Shown: one piece after another, positions 51,798 through 60,437 of the stretch
Layout: every line of letters begins with the position of its first letter
Position numbering within the stretch: position 1 is the first letter of the stretch
Assembly: GCA_014138725.1 (NCBI GenBank)
Contig: JACJID010000001.1
Location: forward strand, 1,674,001 to 1,738,000
DNA from: Kutzneria viridogrisea
Lineage (GTDB): Bacteria; Actinomycetota; Actinomycetes; Mycobacteriales; Pseudonocardiaceae
Length of the DNA: 64,000 bases
Direction: 5' to 3'
The notes under the pieces: generated by a model
Seen by the model: the letters and a program-made list of their open reading frames with translations, nothing else
What the model was told of the DNA's origin: nothing
Databases searched by the model: none
Program-made: the position numbers and the translations under genes

Positions 51798-52085
51798 ATG
51801 GAACTGCTCACCGCGAACTACAGCAACAACGGCGGTACGTGGCGCGTGAGCGTGGAATCGCTGGGCAGGAGACAGGAATTCACGGCCACTGGTGTGCTCG
51901 ACGCACGCAGTCGGGTGGACCAGCTGATGGACCAGATCAGGGACGCGGGTGTGCTGCCACGGACGGTGCACCTGCTCAACGGGAGCGCTGCGGAGTTCAC
52001 CCACGCGTACCTGGCCGCGCAGTTCACCGAAGCTGCGCGGCGGGCGTCGGTGCCGCCTCCGGAGGGCAAACCCCTGGCCGGGTGA
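51798..52085 (+). CDS. small hypothetical protein
   Basis: The 95-residue soluble protein has a beta-rich first half (ELLTANYSNNGGTWRVSVESLGRRQEFTATGV) and a helical second half (RSRVDQLMDQIRDAG, AAEFTHAYLAAQFTEAARRA). It resembles short conserved actinobacterial proteins without a named family. AGGGAGAGAG precedes ATG 51798. Followed by the PHP-domain gene 60 bases later. Confidence 0.65.
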   Translation: MELLTANYSNNGGTWRVSVESLGRRQEFTATGVLDARSRVDQLMDQIRDAGVLPRTVHLLNGSAAEFTHAYLAAQFTEAARRASVPPPEGKPLAG

Positions 52086-52145
52086 ACCTGGTCCCGTGTG
52101 CGAGGGCACGCGGGATCAGTACCGGTGGAAAGGGGGTACCCAATC

Positions 52146-53183
52146 GTGGTGGAACCTGTGCGAGCGCTCAACCAGATCGCGTTCCTGCTGGAGCGGGCGG
52201 GGGAGTCCAGCTACAAGGTGCAGGCGTTCCGGCGTGCCGCTGCCAAGGTCGCCGACCTGCCGGAGGAGGAGCTGCGCGGCTACGTCCGGCAGCGCACGCT
52301 CACCCGGTTGCCCGGTATCGGCACGGCCATCGCCGGGGTGATCAGCCAGGCCGTGCGGGGTGAGGAGCCCGAGTACCTCACACGTCTGGCGGAGCAGGAG
52401 CCGCCGGTTGAAGGCGGTGCGGATCTGCGGGCGGCGCTGCGCGGGGACTGCCACATGCACTCCGACTGGTCCGACGGGGGCAGCCCGGTGCGGCTGATGG
52501 CGCGGACCGCGCGCGAACTGGGCCACTCGTGGGTGGCGCTGACCGATCACTCGCCACGGCTGACCGTGGCCAACGGGCTGTCCGCCGACCGGCTGCGCAG
52601 GCAGGTCGACCTGGTAGCCCAGCTCAACGAGGAACTGGCGCCGTTCCGGGTGCTGACCGGGATCGAGGTGGACATCCTCGCGGACGGCTCCCTGGACCAG
52701 GACGAGAAGTTGTTGGCACAACTGGATGTCGTGGTGGCCAGTGTGCACTCGGACCTGCGCGCACCCGAGCCGGAGCTGACCCGGCGCATGCTGGCGGCGG
52801 TGGCCAACCCGCACGTGGACGTGCTCGGCCACTGCACGGGTCGGCGGCTGACGGGGCGCCGCCGCCCGGAGTCCTCCTTCGACGCCGAGGCGGTGTTCAC
52901 CGCGTGCCGGGACAACGGGGTGGCCGTGGAGATCAACTCCAGGCCGGACCGGCTGGACCCGCCGATGCGCCTGCTGGACCTCGCCGTGGACCTGGGCTGC
53001 ACCTTCGCCATCGACAGCGACGCGCACGCCCCCGGCCAGCTGGACTGGCTGGCCTACGGCTGTGAGCGCGCCGAGCGCTGCGGGATCCGGCCCGAGCAGG
53101 TGATCAATACTCGCTCGGCGGAGGAACTGGTCGGGGACGCAGGCCGTGGCGGCGCAGCTCCAGGGTGGCCAGTTCGGCGATGA
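52146..53183 (+). CDS. PHP-domain protein with N-terminal helix-hairpin-helix (PolX-like)
   Basis: The product is 345 residues. The first 85 are the beta-polymerase-like HhH region (LNQIAFLLERAGESSYKVQAFRRAA…LTRLPGIGTAIAGVI). The PHP domain follows: GDCHMHSDWSDG, ALTDHSPRL, GIEVDIL, VASVHSD, DVLGHCTGR, AVEINSRPDR and AIDSDAHAPGQ hold the metal-binding His/Asp/Glu residues. This is the PolX layout without the polymerase catalytic domain, so a phosphoesterase or 3'-5' exonuclease is likely. GTG 52146. The last 80 bases overlap the converging membrane-protein gene. Confidence 0.85.
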   Translation: MVEPVRALNQIAFLLERAGESSYKVQAFRRAAAKVADLPEEELRGYVRQRTLTRLPGIGTAIAGVISQAVRGEEPEYLTRLAEQEPPVEGGADLRAALRGDCHMHSDWSDGGSPVRLMARTARELGHSWVALTDHSPRLTVANGLSADRLRRQVDLVAQLNEELAPFRVLTGIEVDILADGSLDQDEKLLAQLDVVVASVHSDLRAPEPELTRRMLAAVANPHVDVLGHCTGRRLTGRRRPESSFDAEAVFTACRDNGVAVEINSRPDRLDPPMRLLDLAVDLGCTFAIDSDAHAPGQLDWLAYGCERAERCGIRPEQVINTRSAEELVGDAGRGGAAPGWPVRR

Positions 53184-53718
53184 CCTCGCGGTCCCGCTCA
53201 CGCCAGCCCTCGGTGGCGTAGGGCTTGGCGATCGGCCGGTTCACCAGCGCGCGCAGCGCGAGCAGGTCCAGTCCAGGCTCGCCGAGCGCGCGCAGCCGGG
53301 CGGCGGCGCTGGCCCGGCGCAGGTAGCGCACCCGCAGCGGCAGCCAGGTCAGCAACAGCAGGAGCAGCGGCAACGCGATCAACCCGAAGGTCAGCCACGA
53401 GGCCAGTTCCGCGATCCCGGCGATCTGCTCCCGCCCGGCCGCGATGAGCGTGGCCCCGGCGTCGGAACCCTTGTCCAGCGCCCTGGCCAGCGAGTGGCCG
53501 ATCAGCGGCACGTCGAGGGCGCTGTTGGCCGCGGAGTCGAACGTGCCCTTGATCCTTGTCCCGGCGTTGACCAGGCCGTCGCCGGGGGCGCGCAGCCGCA
53601 TCACCTCGTCGTACAGGTCGGAGGCGAGCCACCCCGCCGTGATCATCAGCGCCACGGCGAACAGATCGCTGGCCAGTTGTAAGGCGAATCGGGTCGGGCG
53701 TTCGGCGTAGACCTTCAT
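53104..53718 (-). CDS. hypothetical membrane protein, two helices
   Basis: The 204-residue protein has one helix near the N-terminus (FAVALMITAGWLASDLYDEV), then an outside region of about 70 residues with ANSALDVPLIGHSLARALDKGSDAG. A second helix (TFGLIALPLLLLLLTWLPL) leads to a basic cytosolic tail (RVRYLRRASAAARLRALGEPGLDLLALRALVNRP). No named family. Its 3' end overlaps the tail of the PHP gene by 80 bases in antisense. Confidence 0.75.
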   Translation of the reverse strand: MKVYAERPTRFALQLASDLFAVALMITAGWLASDLYDEVMRLRAPGDGLVNAGTRIKGTFDSAANSALDVPLIGHSLARALDKGSDAGATLIAAGREQIAGIAELASWLTFGLIALPLLLLLLTWLPLRVRYLRRASAAARLRALGEPGLDLLALRALVNRPIAKPYATEGWRERDREVIAELATLELRRHGLRPRPVPPPSEY

Positions 53719-53760
53719 CGAAGTACCCCCTTGGCTCGGCGCGAAGATACCGGTTTTCGC

Positions 53761-54348
53761 CTAGGTCCAGAGAGGCTTCACAGCATGATCGAGTAGTTGG
53801 TGCACATCTTCGGCCGTGACGGTGCCGATCACGACTTGTTGGGTGAGTCCGTCGACAACGGCGTGCAGGGTGCGGGCCTCCAGGCGAGAGTTGAGCCCTG
53901 CACGGATCTCGCCGGTGCGGCGGCCGTGGTCGATGATCCACACGAGCAGGTCGAGGGCCTTGGCATGGTGCTCGCGCAGCACGGCGGCGAACTCCTGGCG
54001 CACGCCCGCGTGGGCCAGGAACGCGAGCCAGACCCTGGCCTGGGCGCCCTGATCGGTCCCGGCCAGCGCCATCTCCTGGAGCGTGACGGTGAGCAGGACC
54101 CTGGCCGAGGAGGAGCCCGCGATGCGCTCGGTGCCGCGCTGTTCCACCTCGGCGATGAGGTGGTCCAGCGCGAACCGCAGCATGCCGCCGTCCTTGGGGA
54201 AGGCGCGCTGCACGGCACCCATCGACACCTCGGCGCGCGCGGCGACCTCGCGCAGGGTCGCCGCCTCCACCCCGCGCTCGGCGATCAGCGCGCACACCGC
54301 CTCGGCGATCTGGCTGCGCCGAGCCTCGTGGTCGATCTGCCTCGGCAT
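53761..54348 (-). CDS. TetR-family repressor
   Basis: The product is 195 residues. The HTH is RRSQIAEAVCALIAERGVEAATLREVAARAEVSMGAVQRAFPKDGGML. The ligand domain ends HQLLDHAVKPLWT. ATG 54348. Divergent from the 76-residue membrane protein at 54438, with two matching palindromes in the 89-base gap, so it very likely represses both genes. The C-terminal domain resembles BetI/TetR_C_6-type members. Confidence 0.88.
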   Translation of the reverse strand: MPRQIDHEARRSQIAEAVCALIAERGVEAATLREVAARAEVSMGAVQRAFPKDGGMLRFALDHLIAEVEQRGTERIAGSSSARVLLTVTLQEMALAGTDQGAQARVWLAFLAHAGVRQEFAAVLREHHAKALDLLVWIIDHGRRTGEIRAGLNSRLEARTLHAVVDGLTQQVVIGTVTAEDVHQLLDHAVKPLWT

Positions 54349-54370
54349 GGGTGGCCTCCACAACTGTAGT

Positions 54371-54418
54371 GATGCATCTGCATCGGAACCCATGCTAGCG
54401 TACTGATGCAAGTGCATC
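54371..54418. promoter_or_regulatory. paired TetR operators
   Basis: GATGCA-TC-TGCATC (54371-54384) and GATGCA-AG-TGCATC (54405-54418) are two copies of the same 14-base palindrome with variable centre, spaced 34 bases centre to centre. Together they form a larger inverted arrangement beginning TAGTGATGCA and ending TGCATCACTA. They lie between the divergent TetR and the small membrane-protein genes. Confidence 0.8.
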
Positions 54419-54437
54419 ACTACGTGGGGAGGCTGTT

Positions 54438-54668
54438 GTGACGAGCAAGAACGTCCGGTCGGCGTTGTGGATCGTGGGGTTGCTCTGCCTGGTGCAGGGT
54501 TTCGGCTCCGCGCTGACCGAGGTGCTGTGGCACACCTCGTTCGGCGTCTCGGGCATCCTGATCGGCTTGTTCGGTGCGCCGACCTGGATCTCCTGGGTGA
54601 TCGGCGTGCTCGGTGCCATGCTGCTGGCCTGGGCCGCGTTCGGCGCCGCGGCAAGCCGTCGCGCGTGA
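54438..54668 (+). CDS. small membrane protein under TetR control
   Basis: The 76-residue protein has three hydrophobic segments (ALWIVGLLCLVQGFGSAL, GVSGILIGLFGAP, ISWVIGVLGAMLLAWAAF). No named family. GTG 54438 has GGGGAGG 5 bases upstream. Its promoter region holds both palindromes next to the divergent repressor, so it is the likely regulated target. Confidence 0.7.
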   Translation: MTSKNVRSALWIVGLLCLVQGFGSALTEVLWHTSFGVSGILIGLFGAPTWISWVIGVLGAMLLAWAAFGAAASRRA

Positions 54669-54759
54669 TGGCTGAGGCGCGTCTCGTGGCCTGTCGCAGC
54701 TCTGGCGAGGTCAGCTGTGCAGCGCTGCCAGGACCTGGTCGGCTGACCTCAGGCGGCCT

Positions 54760-55680
54760 GCTCGGTGGTACACACCTCGTCCAGCAGTTCGACGAGCTTG
54801 CTGGGCTGGTCGCTCTGGACCCTCGGTGGGCGGGAGGCCGTCCCAGCCTGATCAGCCATGACGACATCGAGTTCATTGTGGCGACGGCCAAGGCCCGCCC
54901 GACACGGCTGGGCCTGCCCTTCACCCACTGGAGCCTGCGCAAGCTCGCCGCCCACCTGGGAAACACTCCCGGACGGCGAATGAGCATCGGCCGGGAACGA
55001 CTCCGGCAGATCCAGAGCGAGCGGGGCATCTCCTTCCAGCGAACCCGCACCTGGAAGGAATCCAACGACCCGGACTTCGACGCCAAGCTCGACCGCATCG
55101 ACGAGGTCTTGACCCGCTCCCACAGCGGTGTTTTGCCTTCGACCAGCTCGGACCACTGCCCATCCGCCCGCACCACGGCCTCGGCTGGGCACCGAGTGGC
55201 CACCCGGATCGACTACCGACGACCTACCGGCGCACCCACGGCATCCGCTACTTCCACGGCTGCTACTCCATCGTGGACGATCGGTTGTGGGGCGTGACCC
55301 GGCGCCGCAAAGGCGCCAATCACAGCCCGGCCGCTCTGAAGTCGTTCAGGGCGGCCAGACCGGACGGCGCACCCGTCCACGTGATCATGGACAACCTGTC
55401 GGCGAACAAGACCCCGACGATCAGGGTCTGGGCCGCACGCCACAAGGTCGAACTCTGTCTGACCCCGACCTACGCCTCCTGGGCCAACCCGGTCGAGGCC
55501 CAGTTCGGCCCACTGCGCACCTGCACCATCGGCAACTCCACTCACCCGAACCACACCGTGCTGGCCCGTGAACTCCAGGCGTACCTGCGATGGCGCAACG
55601 CCAACGCCCGCCATCCCGATGTCCTGGCCGCCTCACGCCGCGAACGAGCACGAGTCCGTAGCCAACGCCAGCAACGCTGA
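54760..55680 (+). pseudogene. IS630-family transposase, 5'-truncated and frameshifted
   Basis: Recognisable from ALDPRWAGGRPSLI and FTHWSLRKLAAHLG, then FQRTRTWKESNDPDF in one frame. A single-base shift near 55120-55132 continues the protein as FAFDQLGPLPIRPHHG, RYFHGCYSIVDDRLWGV, HVIMDNLSANKTP and TYASWANPVEAQFGP. The catalytic residues (FD, MDN, VEA) survive, but the N-terminal DNA-binding helices are missing. The sequence is clearly different from the IS630 transposase at 3015. Confidence 0.85.
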
Positions 55681-55944
55681 GGCCGTCCCCGAGCGGCTTG
55701 ACCAACCCGACAAACCTAAATGACCACCGCACTAGTGCACGCAGGTGCTCCGTGTGAGTGGCGCCAACCGATGGCCCTGGTACTCCGGCTGCGGCTGCAA
55801 CACACCTGCGTTCGTGACGGACAACGAGCAGCAGGCCGTGGATCAGGTGGCAGGCTCGATCGAGGCGCCGATGCTAGACGCGAAGGCGAGTCCGCGCGCT
55901 CCGGGACGTCGACGATAAGGCGGTCGCTTCAGCCATCAAGCTCC

Positions 55945-56043
55945 GACAAAATTCGATGCCTCCTGCCCTGCAAGGCTTCGACGACGCGTTCTGACGGTCC
56001 CAGCTCCTGAGGTCGGCAAGCCAGGGCGCGGCCGAATTTTGTC
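55945..56043. repeat. 99-base inverted-repeat element (possible MITE or IS remnant)
   Basis: GACAAAATTCG at 55945-55955 and its exact complement CGAATTTTGTC at 56033-56043 bracket 77 bases with no gene. The 630-base stretch 55681-56310 otherwise holds no supported gene; it becomes steadily less GC-rich towards the bacteriocin gene. Whether flanking bases are duplicated is unclear. Confidence 0.5.
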
Positions 56044-56310
56044 AGTGACGGATTTTCGCCACCTGAGTGGGACGCGTTGCTGATAGCATTACAAACCGCC
56101 CATCGCGAACATGCATGCTACTCACCAAGGTGACCGGCATGGATTCGATGCCACGCGGCCAATCACGATCGTTCCTGCACCTTGCCGCCCCCTGTTTTAT
56201 TGATGCGGCCTTGCGGGAACGCTGAGCGTGAATGGTGGTCGGTGTGCGCGCTTCGCGCCCTCATGTCGCACCCGACGGGCGTTTCACTTAACAGTTTTAG
56301 GAGTTTTAGG

Positions 56311-57294
56311 ATGAACGTCCCGGAAATGCGTTGGATACTCGCTTTTGATGCGTCGTGCGAGAAATGCCTCAAGATCTCTAGCGCGGTCGCACAAGCGTGC
56401 GACGGAAAACTTGAGTTACTTCCACTAGCTCATCCGGATGTGGGTCGGTGGCGGGAACAAAGTCTAGGTTCTCAAGTGCCATGGACGCCAACACTAATAA
56501 AGGTCCAAGCTGACAAGATTCGTTCCTGGACTGGAACGGCGATGGGAATCCCCTTGGCCTGTCGGCTAGGCCCACGATCAACAATGCGCGTGTTGCGTTC
56601 CTTGGGGCAGTTGCGCCGCCAGGCGGGCGAGCACCCGTCCGAAGAAGGAGCTGGCGAGAGGACGGTGGGACGAAAGAAATTTCTTCAGCTCGGCACCGGT
56701 ATCGCAGTAGTGGCAGGAATGATACTCGCAGGCAGAACTGCCGCCTTTGCGGAGCGGAAATGTGCCGCCATAGATTCCTGGATTGAAGCGAACAAAGAGC
56801 GCCTCCCGGAGCACTACGACGCTATCATTGCTTACCCTATGGAATATCGGATGGCCATCTTTTCGGCGCTGTCGACGGAATCTAAGAGCCGGTTCTGGTT
56901 GGAGCACCTGAACCGCTACCGTACGACACATCCCGGACTCACGGCAGAACAGGTGAAGGTTCTCGACAGCGCCACCGCGATTGCGGGCACGCAGTCCACA
57001 TTTGAACGAACCCTCGACCCTGATATGTCACGACGCCTCGGCGACCTCAAAGAAGCCGCAGTGGAGGCATTTGGATACAACGAGGCCCGCGCGCTGATTG
57101 CAACACTTGGACCTCCCGACGAGTCGGCCGCCTCGCGCGCTTCGCTTCTGGATAAGCCGTCGTGTCAGTGCTCCGATCGGGACAACTGGTGCAGTAACAA
57201 TCAGTACTGTGGAAAAACCAACAACTGTCAACGCCATAAGGGGTGTGGCTCGTTGGGCTTGTATGTGTGTAACGGCCTCTGCAAGAATCCATAG
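56311..57294 (+). CDS. fulvocin C-like bacteriocin precursor with N-terminal thioredoxin-like domain
   Basis: The product is 327 residues. Residues 1-85 look like a thioredoxin-fold domain with C16-E-K-C19 (ILAFDASCEKC) and VPWTPTLIKV. Around 120-148 is a Tat-like signal or membrane anchor (GRKKFLQLGTGIAVVAGMILAGRTAAFA). Residues 150-283 are helical. The last 43 hold eight Cys (285, 287, 294, 300, 306, 312, 320, 324) as CQCSDRDNWCSNNQYCG…GCGSLGLYVCNGLC, resembling fulvocin C (CSCSTASDYC…GCGTGWVYCACNG). ATG 56311 follows AGGAGTTTTAGG. Many A/T-ending codons set it apart from neighbours, suggesting transfer. The CPBP protease downstream may give immunity. Confidence 0.85.
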   Translation: MNVPEMRWILAFDASCEKCLKISSAVAQACDGKLELLPLAHPDVGRWREQSLGSQVPWTPTLIKVQADKIRSWTGTAMGIPLACRLGPRSTMRVLRSLGQLRRQAGEHPSEEGAGERTVGRKKFLQLGTGIAVVAGMILAGRTAAFAERKCAAIDSWIEANKERLPEHYDAIIAYPMEYRMAIFSALSTESKSRFWLEHLNRYRTTHPGLTAEQVKVLDSATAIAGTQSTFERTLDPDMSRRLGDLKEAAVEAFGYNEARALIATLGPPDESAASRASLLDKPSCQCSDRDNWCSNNQYCGKTNNCQRHKGCGSLGLYVCNGLCKNP

Positions 57295-57435
57295 GAACGT
57301 TAATATTACGTGCGCGCGACGGCCTCAATTCTAATTGGCGCGCCTTATGAACTTGGCGGGACGAGGGGCCTGTCGATGCCGAAGGTGACGCTTTGTGATG
57401 GAATCTGGGTGTGCAACCCATCGCGCAGGGCTCGC

Positions 57436-57488
57436 GCAGCTCTTCGTGATCATGACTGTTGTCTAGACAGTCGATCATGAAGAGCTGC
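57436..57488 (+). terminator. hairpin terminator with T-rich tail
   Basis: Arms beginning GCAGCTCTTC and ending GAAGAGCTGC pair over about 22 bases (two small bulges) around a TGTCTAG loop, followed by GATTTTATTA. It lies 141 bases beyond the bacteriocin stop. The rest of 57295-57827 has no gene I can support. Confidence 0.7.
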
Positions 57489-57827
57489 GATTTTATTACA
57501 TCACGATACAACGTTGTCACTGGGGGAGGGAACGGTATATTTACTGGCCGGGGTCGAGGTAGATCTGGATGGCTGCCGAGTGGTGTATTTCCCCACGGCG
57601 GGCCGGACGCCGCCCACATGTTTCTCCTGTTGAGTGCATTCGGCCTCGATGAAGGGATGGGTACGAACCAGGCCACGCAATATACGGCCAGCGGTCACAC
57701 CCACCTCAGCTGACAGGCTCGGTTACTTGGTCTGCGCTGAACAAGCGCATTCTCGTGAGTGTGCTCCTATTGTAGCCACCGAGTGTAGACCGTCAGGCTG
57801 GAGTTGCGGCGGCAGCGGAACCGCGAA

Positions 57828-58721
57828 TCACCTCGAGCGTCGCCTGCGTAGGTGGGCGACCGTGAGGTACGTCAGCGCGGCGACGATCAGGTATGCGGGG
57901 ATGAGGAGGACGGCGTCGGGTGTGGTGAATTCGGCGGACCAGCCGGCCCCACGCTGCTGCCCGAAGAGAGTGACACGGTTGATGGTCAGGAATGTGAGGT
58001 GCGTGCCGACGCAGGTCCACAGCGATGCCGACGATGTGGCCGTGCGCGCCGCGACCAACGTCAACCCGAACACGGTGAGCAGCACCAGGTAGGAGAACGG
58101 GTCCTCGCCTGCCGGGGCGATGCCGATCGGAGACGGGCCGCCACCGAGGACCGCGGTGACCGCCGCGGACACCACGCTGGCGGCGCCGGGGATGGCGAGG
58201 AACAGTGCGGTCGTCAGCAGCGTGGCGAGGACGGCCCGATGTCGTTCGCGCAGTGAGGTCCAGGCGTAGCCGCGCAGGGTCACTTCCTCCGGCAGCGCTT
58301 CGAGCAGCAGCGCGATGACACCGTTGGTGAGCACGAACGCCAACAGGGCGGTGAGGTCGAGCGGACCCCAGCGCACCCAGCCAATGGTTGTGCCGGCCCC
58401 GAGCACGGCAGCAGCGCTGCCCCCGGTGACCACGACGCCGAGCAGCAAGGCTGCCATGCTCTCGCGCGGACCCGTGAGACCAATTCCGGTCAGGGACCTG
58501 TGATCCCATCGCACGCGCAGGACGAGCACGAGGGGAACGGCGATGGAGCTGCACAGCAGCGCGGGCAGCAGCCGCGCGCCGAATCCAGTGATACCCAACG
58601 CGTCGGTGACGGCAGTGCCTATCCCGGTGCCTGCGCCGAGCGCGAGGGCCACCACGCCCGCGCCGACCACCGCGCGGCCCAGTCCGGCTGCGCGGCCCCC
58701 GCCACTGACCTCCTGCGCCAC
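57828..58721 (-). CDS. CPBP-family intramembrane glutamic endopeptidase
   Basis: The 297-residue protein has about eight transmembrane helices. CPBP motif 1 is EALPEEVTLRGYAW (Glu-Glu-x3-Arg), and later conserved positions are FLAIPG (in place of the usual F-x-x-x-H) and THLTFLTINR (His). Members are Rce1-like membrane proteases; in bacteria many protect against bacteriocins. It converges on the fulvocin C-like gene about 530 bases away, so an immunity or processing role is plausible but unproven. ATG or TTG start near 58721. Confidence 0.8.
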   Translation of the reverse strand: MAQEVSGGGRAAGLGRAVVGAGVVALALGAGTGIGTAVTDALGITGFGARLLPALLCSSIAVPLVLVLRVRWDHRSLTGIGLTGPRESMAALLLGVVVTGGSAAAVLGAGTTIGWVRWGPLDLTALLAFVLTNGVIALLLEALPEEVTLRGYAWTSLRERHRAVLATLLTTALFLAIPGAASVVSAAVTAVLGGGPSPIGIAPAGEDPFSYLVLLTVFGLTLVAARTATSSASLWTCVGTHLTFLTINRVTLFGQQRGAGWSAEFTTPDAVLLIPAYLIVAALTYLTVAHLRRRRSR

Positions 58722-59199
58722 GCGCTTAAGTCCTCCTCATCACCGGAATCGAGGTGACCCTCTTGTCCAGAGTGGTGGTGGCCGGGGCAGCTCGCACCGC
58801 TCCCACACCAACTCGTCCAACGCCACTCGGGTCGCTACCGCCGGCACTGTCATCTGATCATGTGAACGAGGCGTGGAAGTCGCCGTTGCGTAACGCATCT
58901 TCGTCAGTGCCGCCGCGATTCCTCGGCCGATCCATGCGTCTCGGTTCAATGCCGCTATGCACGGAGAAGTCCACGCAGTGTCCACCCTGAACCACCCAAT
59001 GTAGACAAGCACAAGGCTGGCCAACGGCCAAAGTGCGCCATGAACCATGGTGCGTCACGTAGTCGAGTGGCGGTGACGACCTTTGCCGGGCGTGAGCTGT
59101 GGCGCAAGACCGCCACTGGCACGTAGCCGTCCCGTAACTGCGGTCTCAACGGGTCACCCCAACACCGCGTTTCTCCAGGTAGAGAGGACGTGGTGGATC

Positions 59200-59380
59200 A
59201 TGGTGAGGAGTGCGTTGTTGCCGGCGGAGATCGATGAGGTCTGGCGGCGATGGTGGTCAGGGCAGGCAGTTGAGGCTCTGACACGGGCGATGCGGCTGCA
59301 TCCCTCAACAGTTCGTGGGAGTTACAGTTGTCGCTGGCTGAACGGGAAGAGATCTCTGGCCTGGTCGCCCGGTCATACCG
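59200..59380 (+). pseudogene. IS30-family transposase N-terminal remnant
   Basis: ATG 59200 opens MVRSALLPAEIDEVWRRWWSGQ, then VEALTRAMRLHPSTVR, the typical N-terminal HTH of actinobacterial IS30 transposases. A deletion or shift then jumps to LQLSLAEREEIS in another frame before resemblance is lost. No catalytic domain remains. The stretch 58722-59199 before it holds no recognised gene. Confidence 0.7.
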
Positions 59381-59461
59381 GCGATGGCGAGACGCGAGCG
59401 GCGTTGTCCTTCAGGTGCGAGACTTGCCTGCGCGTGTTCCTGTCCTAGGGAGGCCCACCCG

Positions 59462-59995
59462 TTGGACCACATGTTCCTACGTGATGGTGCGATGACGGCT
59501 GCCATTCTTGGCTTCTTCGCCTCCGCATGGTTCGGGTGGGCTCAGGAGCGGCCACCGGCGGCGTGGAAGGCGGCGCTGATCACCGGCTCAGTTCTCAGTG
59601 TGATCACCGCGATCTCGGGTGGCATCCTCGCCTGGCAGAACTGGCACAGTGGGTCGGTCCTCGCCAACGACGGCGCGATTCGGGCCTACCTGATCATCTT
59701 GGGCATCGAGTTCGGGGTGGCGGCTCTTGGGGCGGTCTTGCTGGTGATCCGCCGCAAACCCGAGTACCTGGCGCCGTGGATCTGTCTCGTGGTCGGGATA
59801 CATTTCTATCCGATGGCTTCGGTACTCCAGTACGTCAGCCTGTACGTACTCGCCACGGTCCTGACGGTTGGGGCACTCCTCGCGGTTCCCCTCGCCCGAC
59901 GCTGGAACCTCACGATCAGCGCGGTTACCGGAGTGGGGGCTGGCTCGTCACTGCTTCTGTTCGCTGTCTGGTCGATGATCACCCTGGCGTTCTGA
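59462..59995 (+). CDS. conserved membrane protein, five helices
   Basis: The product is about 177 residues starting MDHMFLRDGAMTAAILGFFASAWFGWAQ. Five hydrophobic segments follow (ALITGSVLSVITAISGGILAW, YLIILGIEFGVAALGAVLLVI, APWICLVVGIHFYPM, YVLATVLTVGALLAVPL, GSSLLLFAVWSMITLAF). The beginning is characteristic of an actinobacterial family without an assigned role. TTG 59462 is chosen because GGGAGG is 8 bases upstream; ATG 59471 is the alternative. It lies between IS relics. Confidence 0.75.
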   Translation: MDHMFLRDGAMTAAILGFFASAWFGWAQERPPAAWKAALITGSVLSVITAISGGILAWQNWHSGSVLANDGAIRAYLIILGIEFGVAALGAVLLVIRRKPEYLAPWICLVVGIHFYPMASVLQYVSLYVLATVLTVGALLAVPLARRWNLTISAVTGVGAGSSLLLFAVWSMITLAF

Positions 59996-60282
59996 CCAGG
60001 ACCCGTATTTCTGGTGTTTGGGGCCCAGCCTGGGGAGACGACGCTCGGACGGCACGCCAAACACGCTGGCATAGCACACGTCCACGCCACGAACAGCACT
60101 CTTCCGCCGCGTGCAGGGTGGTCTCCAGCCGCGTCAACAACATCCGCAACGACGCACCCGACCTCATCAAGCCGCTCGACCACAAGTAGTCCAGTTCGAT
60201 CATTTGTCTCGTCCTGGCCGCTCATGGGCAGGGCAACCGCGCAGGCTGTAGCACCCGTGAGCCGTCACGCGAGGTATTCGGC

Positions 60283-60426
60283 ATGAGCGACTCGACCGCA
60301 CAGCCCTCGCCGACCGTGCCGGAGCAGGCGAAACTGCCTCCGCTACCAACGAGACTGGTACCCACGGTGGTGGCTGCGGTGGTAGCGATCTCCGGCGCCC
60401 TATTACTCGGTTGTTCTGGTGGCTAG
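60283..60426 (+). CDS. short Pro-rich protein with C-terminal hydrophobic helix
   Basis: The 47-residue product has a hydrophilic first half (SDSTAQPSPTVPEQAKLPPLP) and one helix VPTVVAAVVAISGALLLG at the end. GAGG lies 9 bases before the ATG. Weakly supported: no neighbours in the same direction and no known family; its stop is 12 bases from the end of the dead IS630 gene. The 286 bases before it (59996-60282) show nothing else. Confidence 0.35.
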   Translation: MSDSTAQPSPTVPEQAKLPPLPTRLVPTVVAAVVAISGALLLGCSGG

Positions 60427-60437
60427 TGCTCCGTTCC

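Noticed and set aside
57459-57713. An 84-codon plus-strand frame after the bacteriocin gene
   Set aside because: It starts within the terminator hairpin, has no ribosome site and no recognisable sequence.
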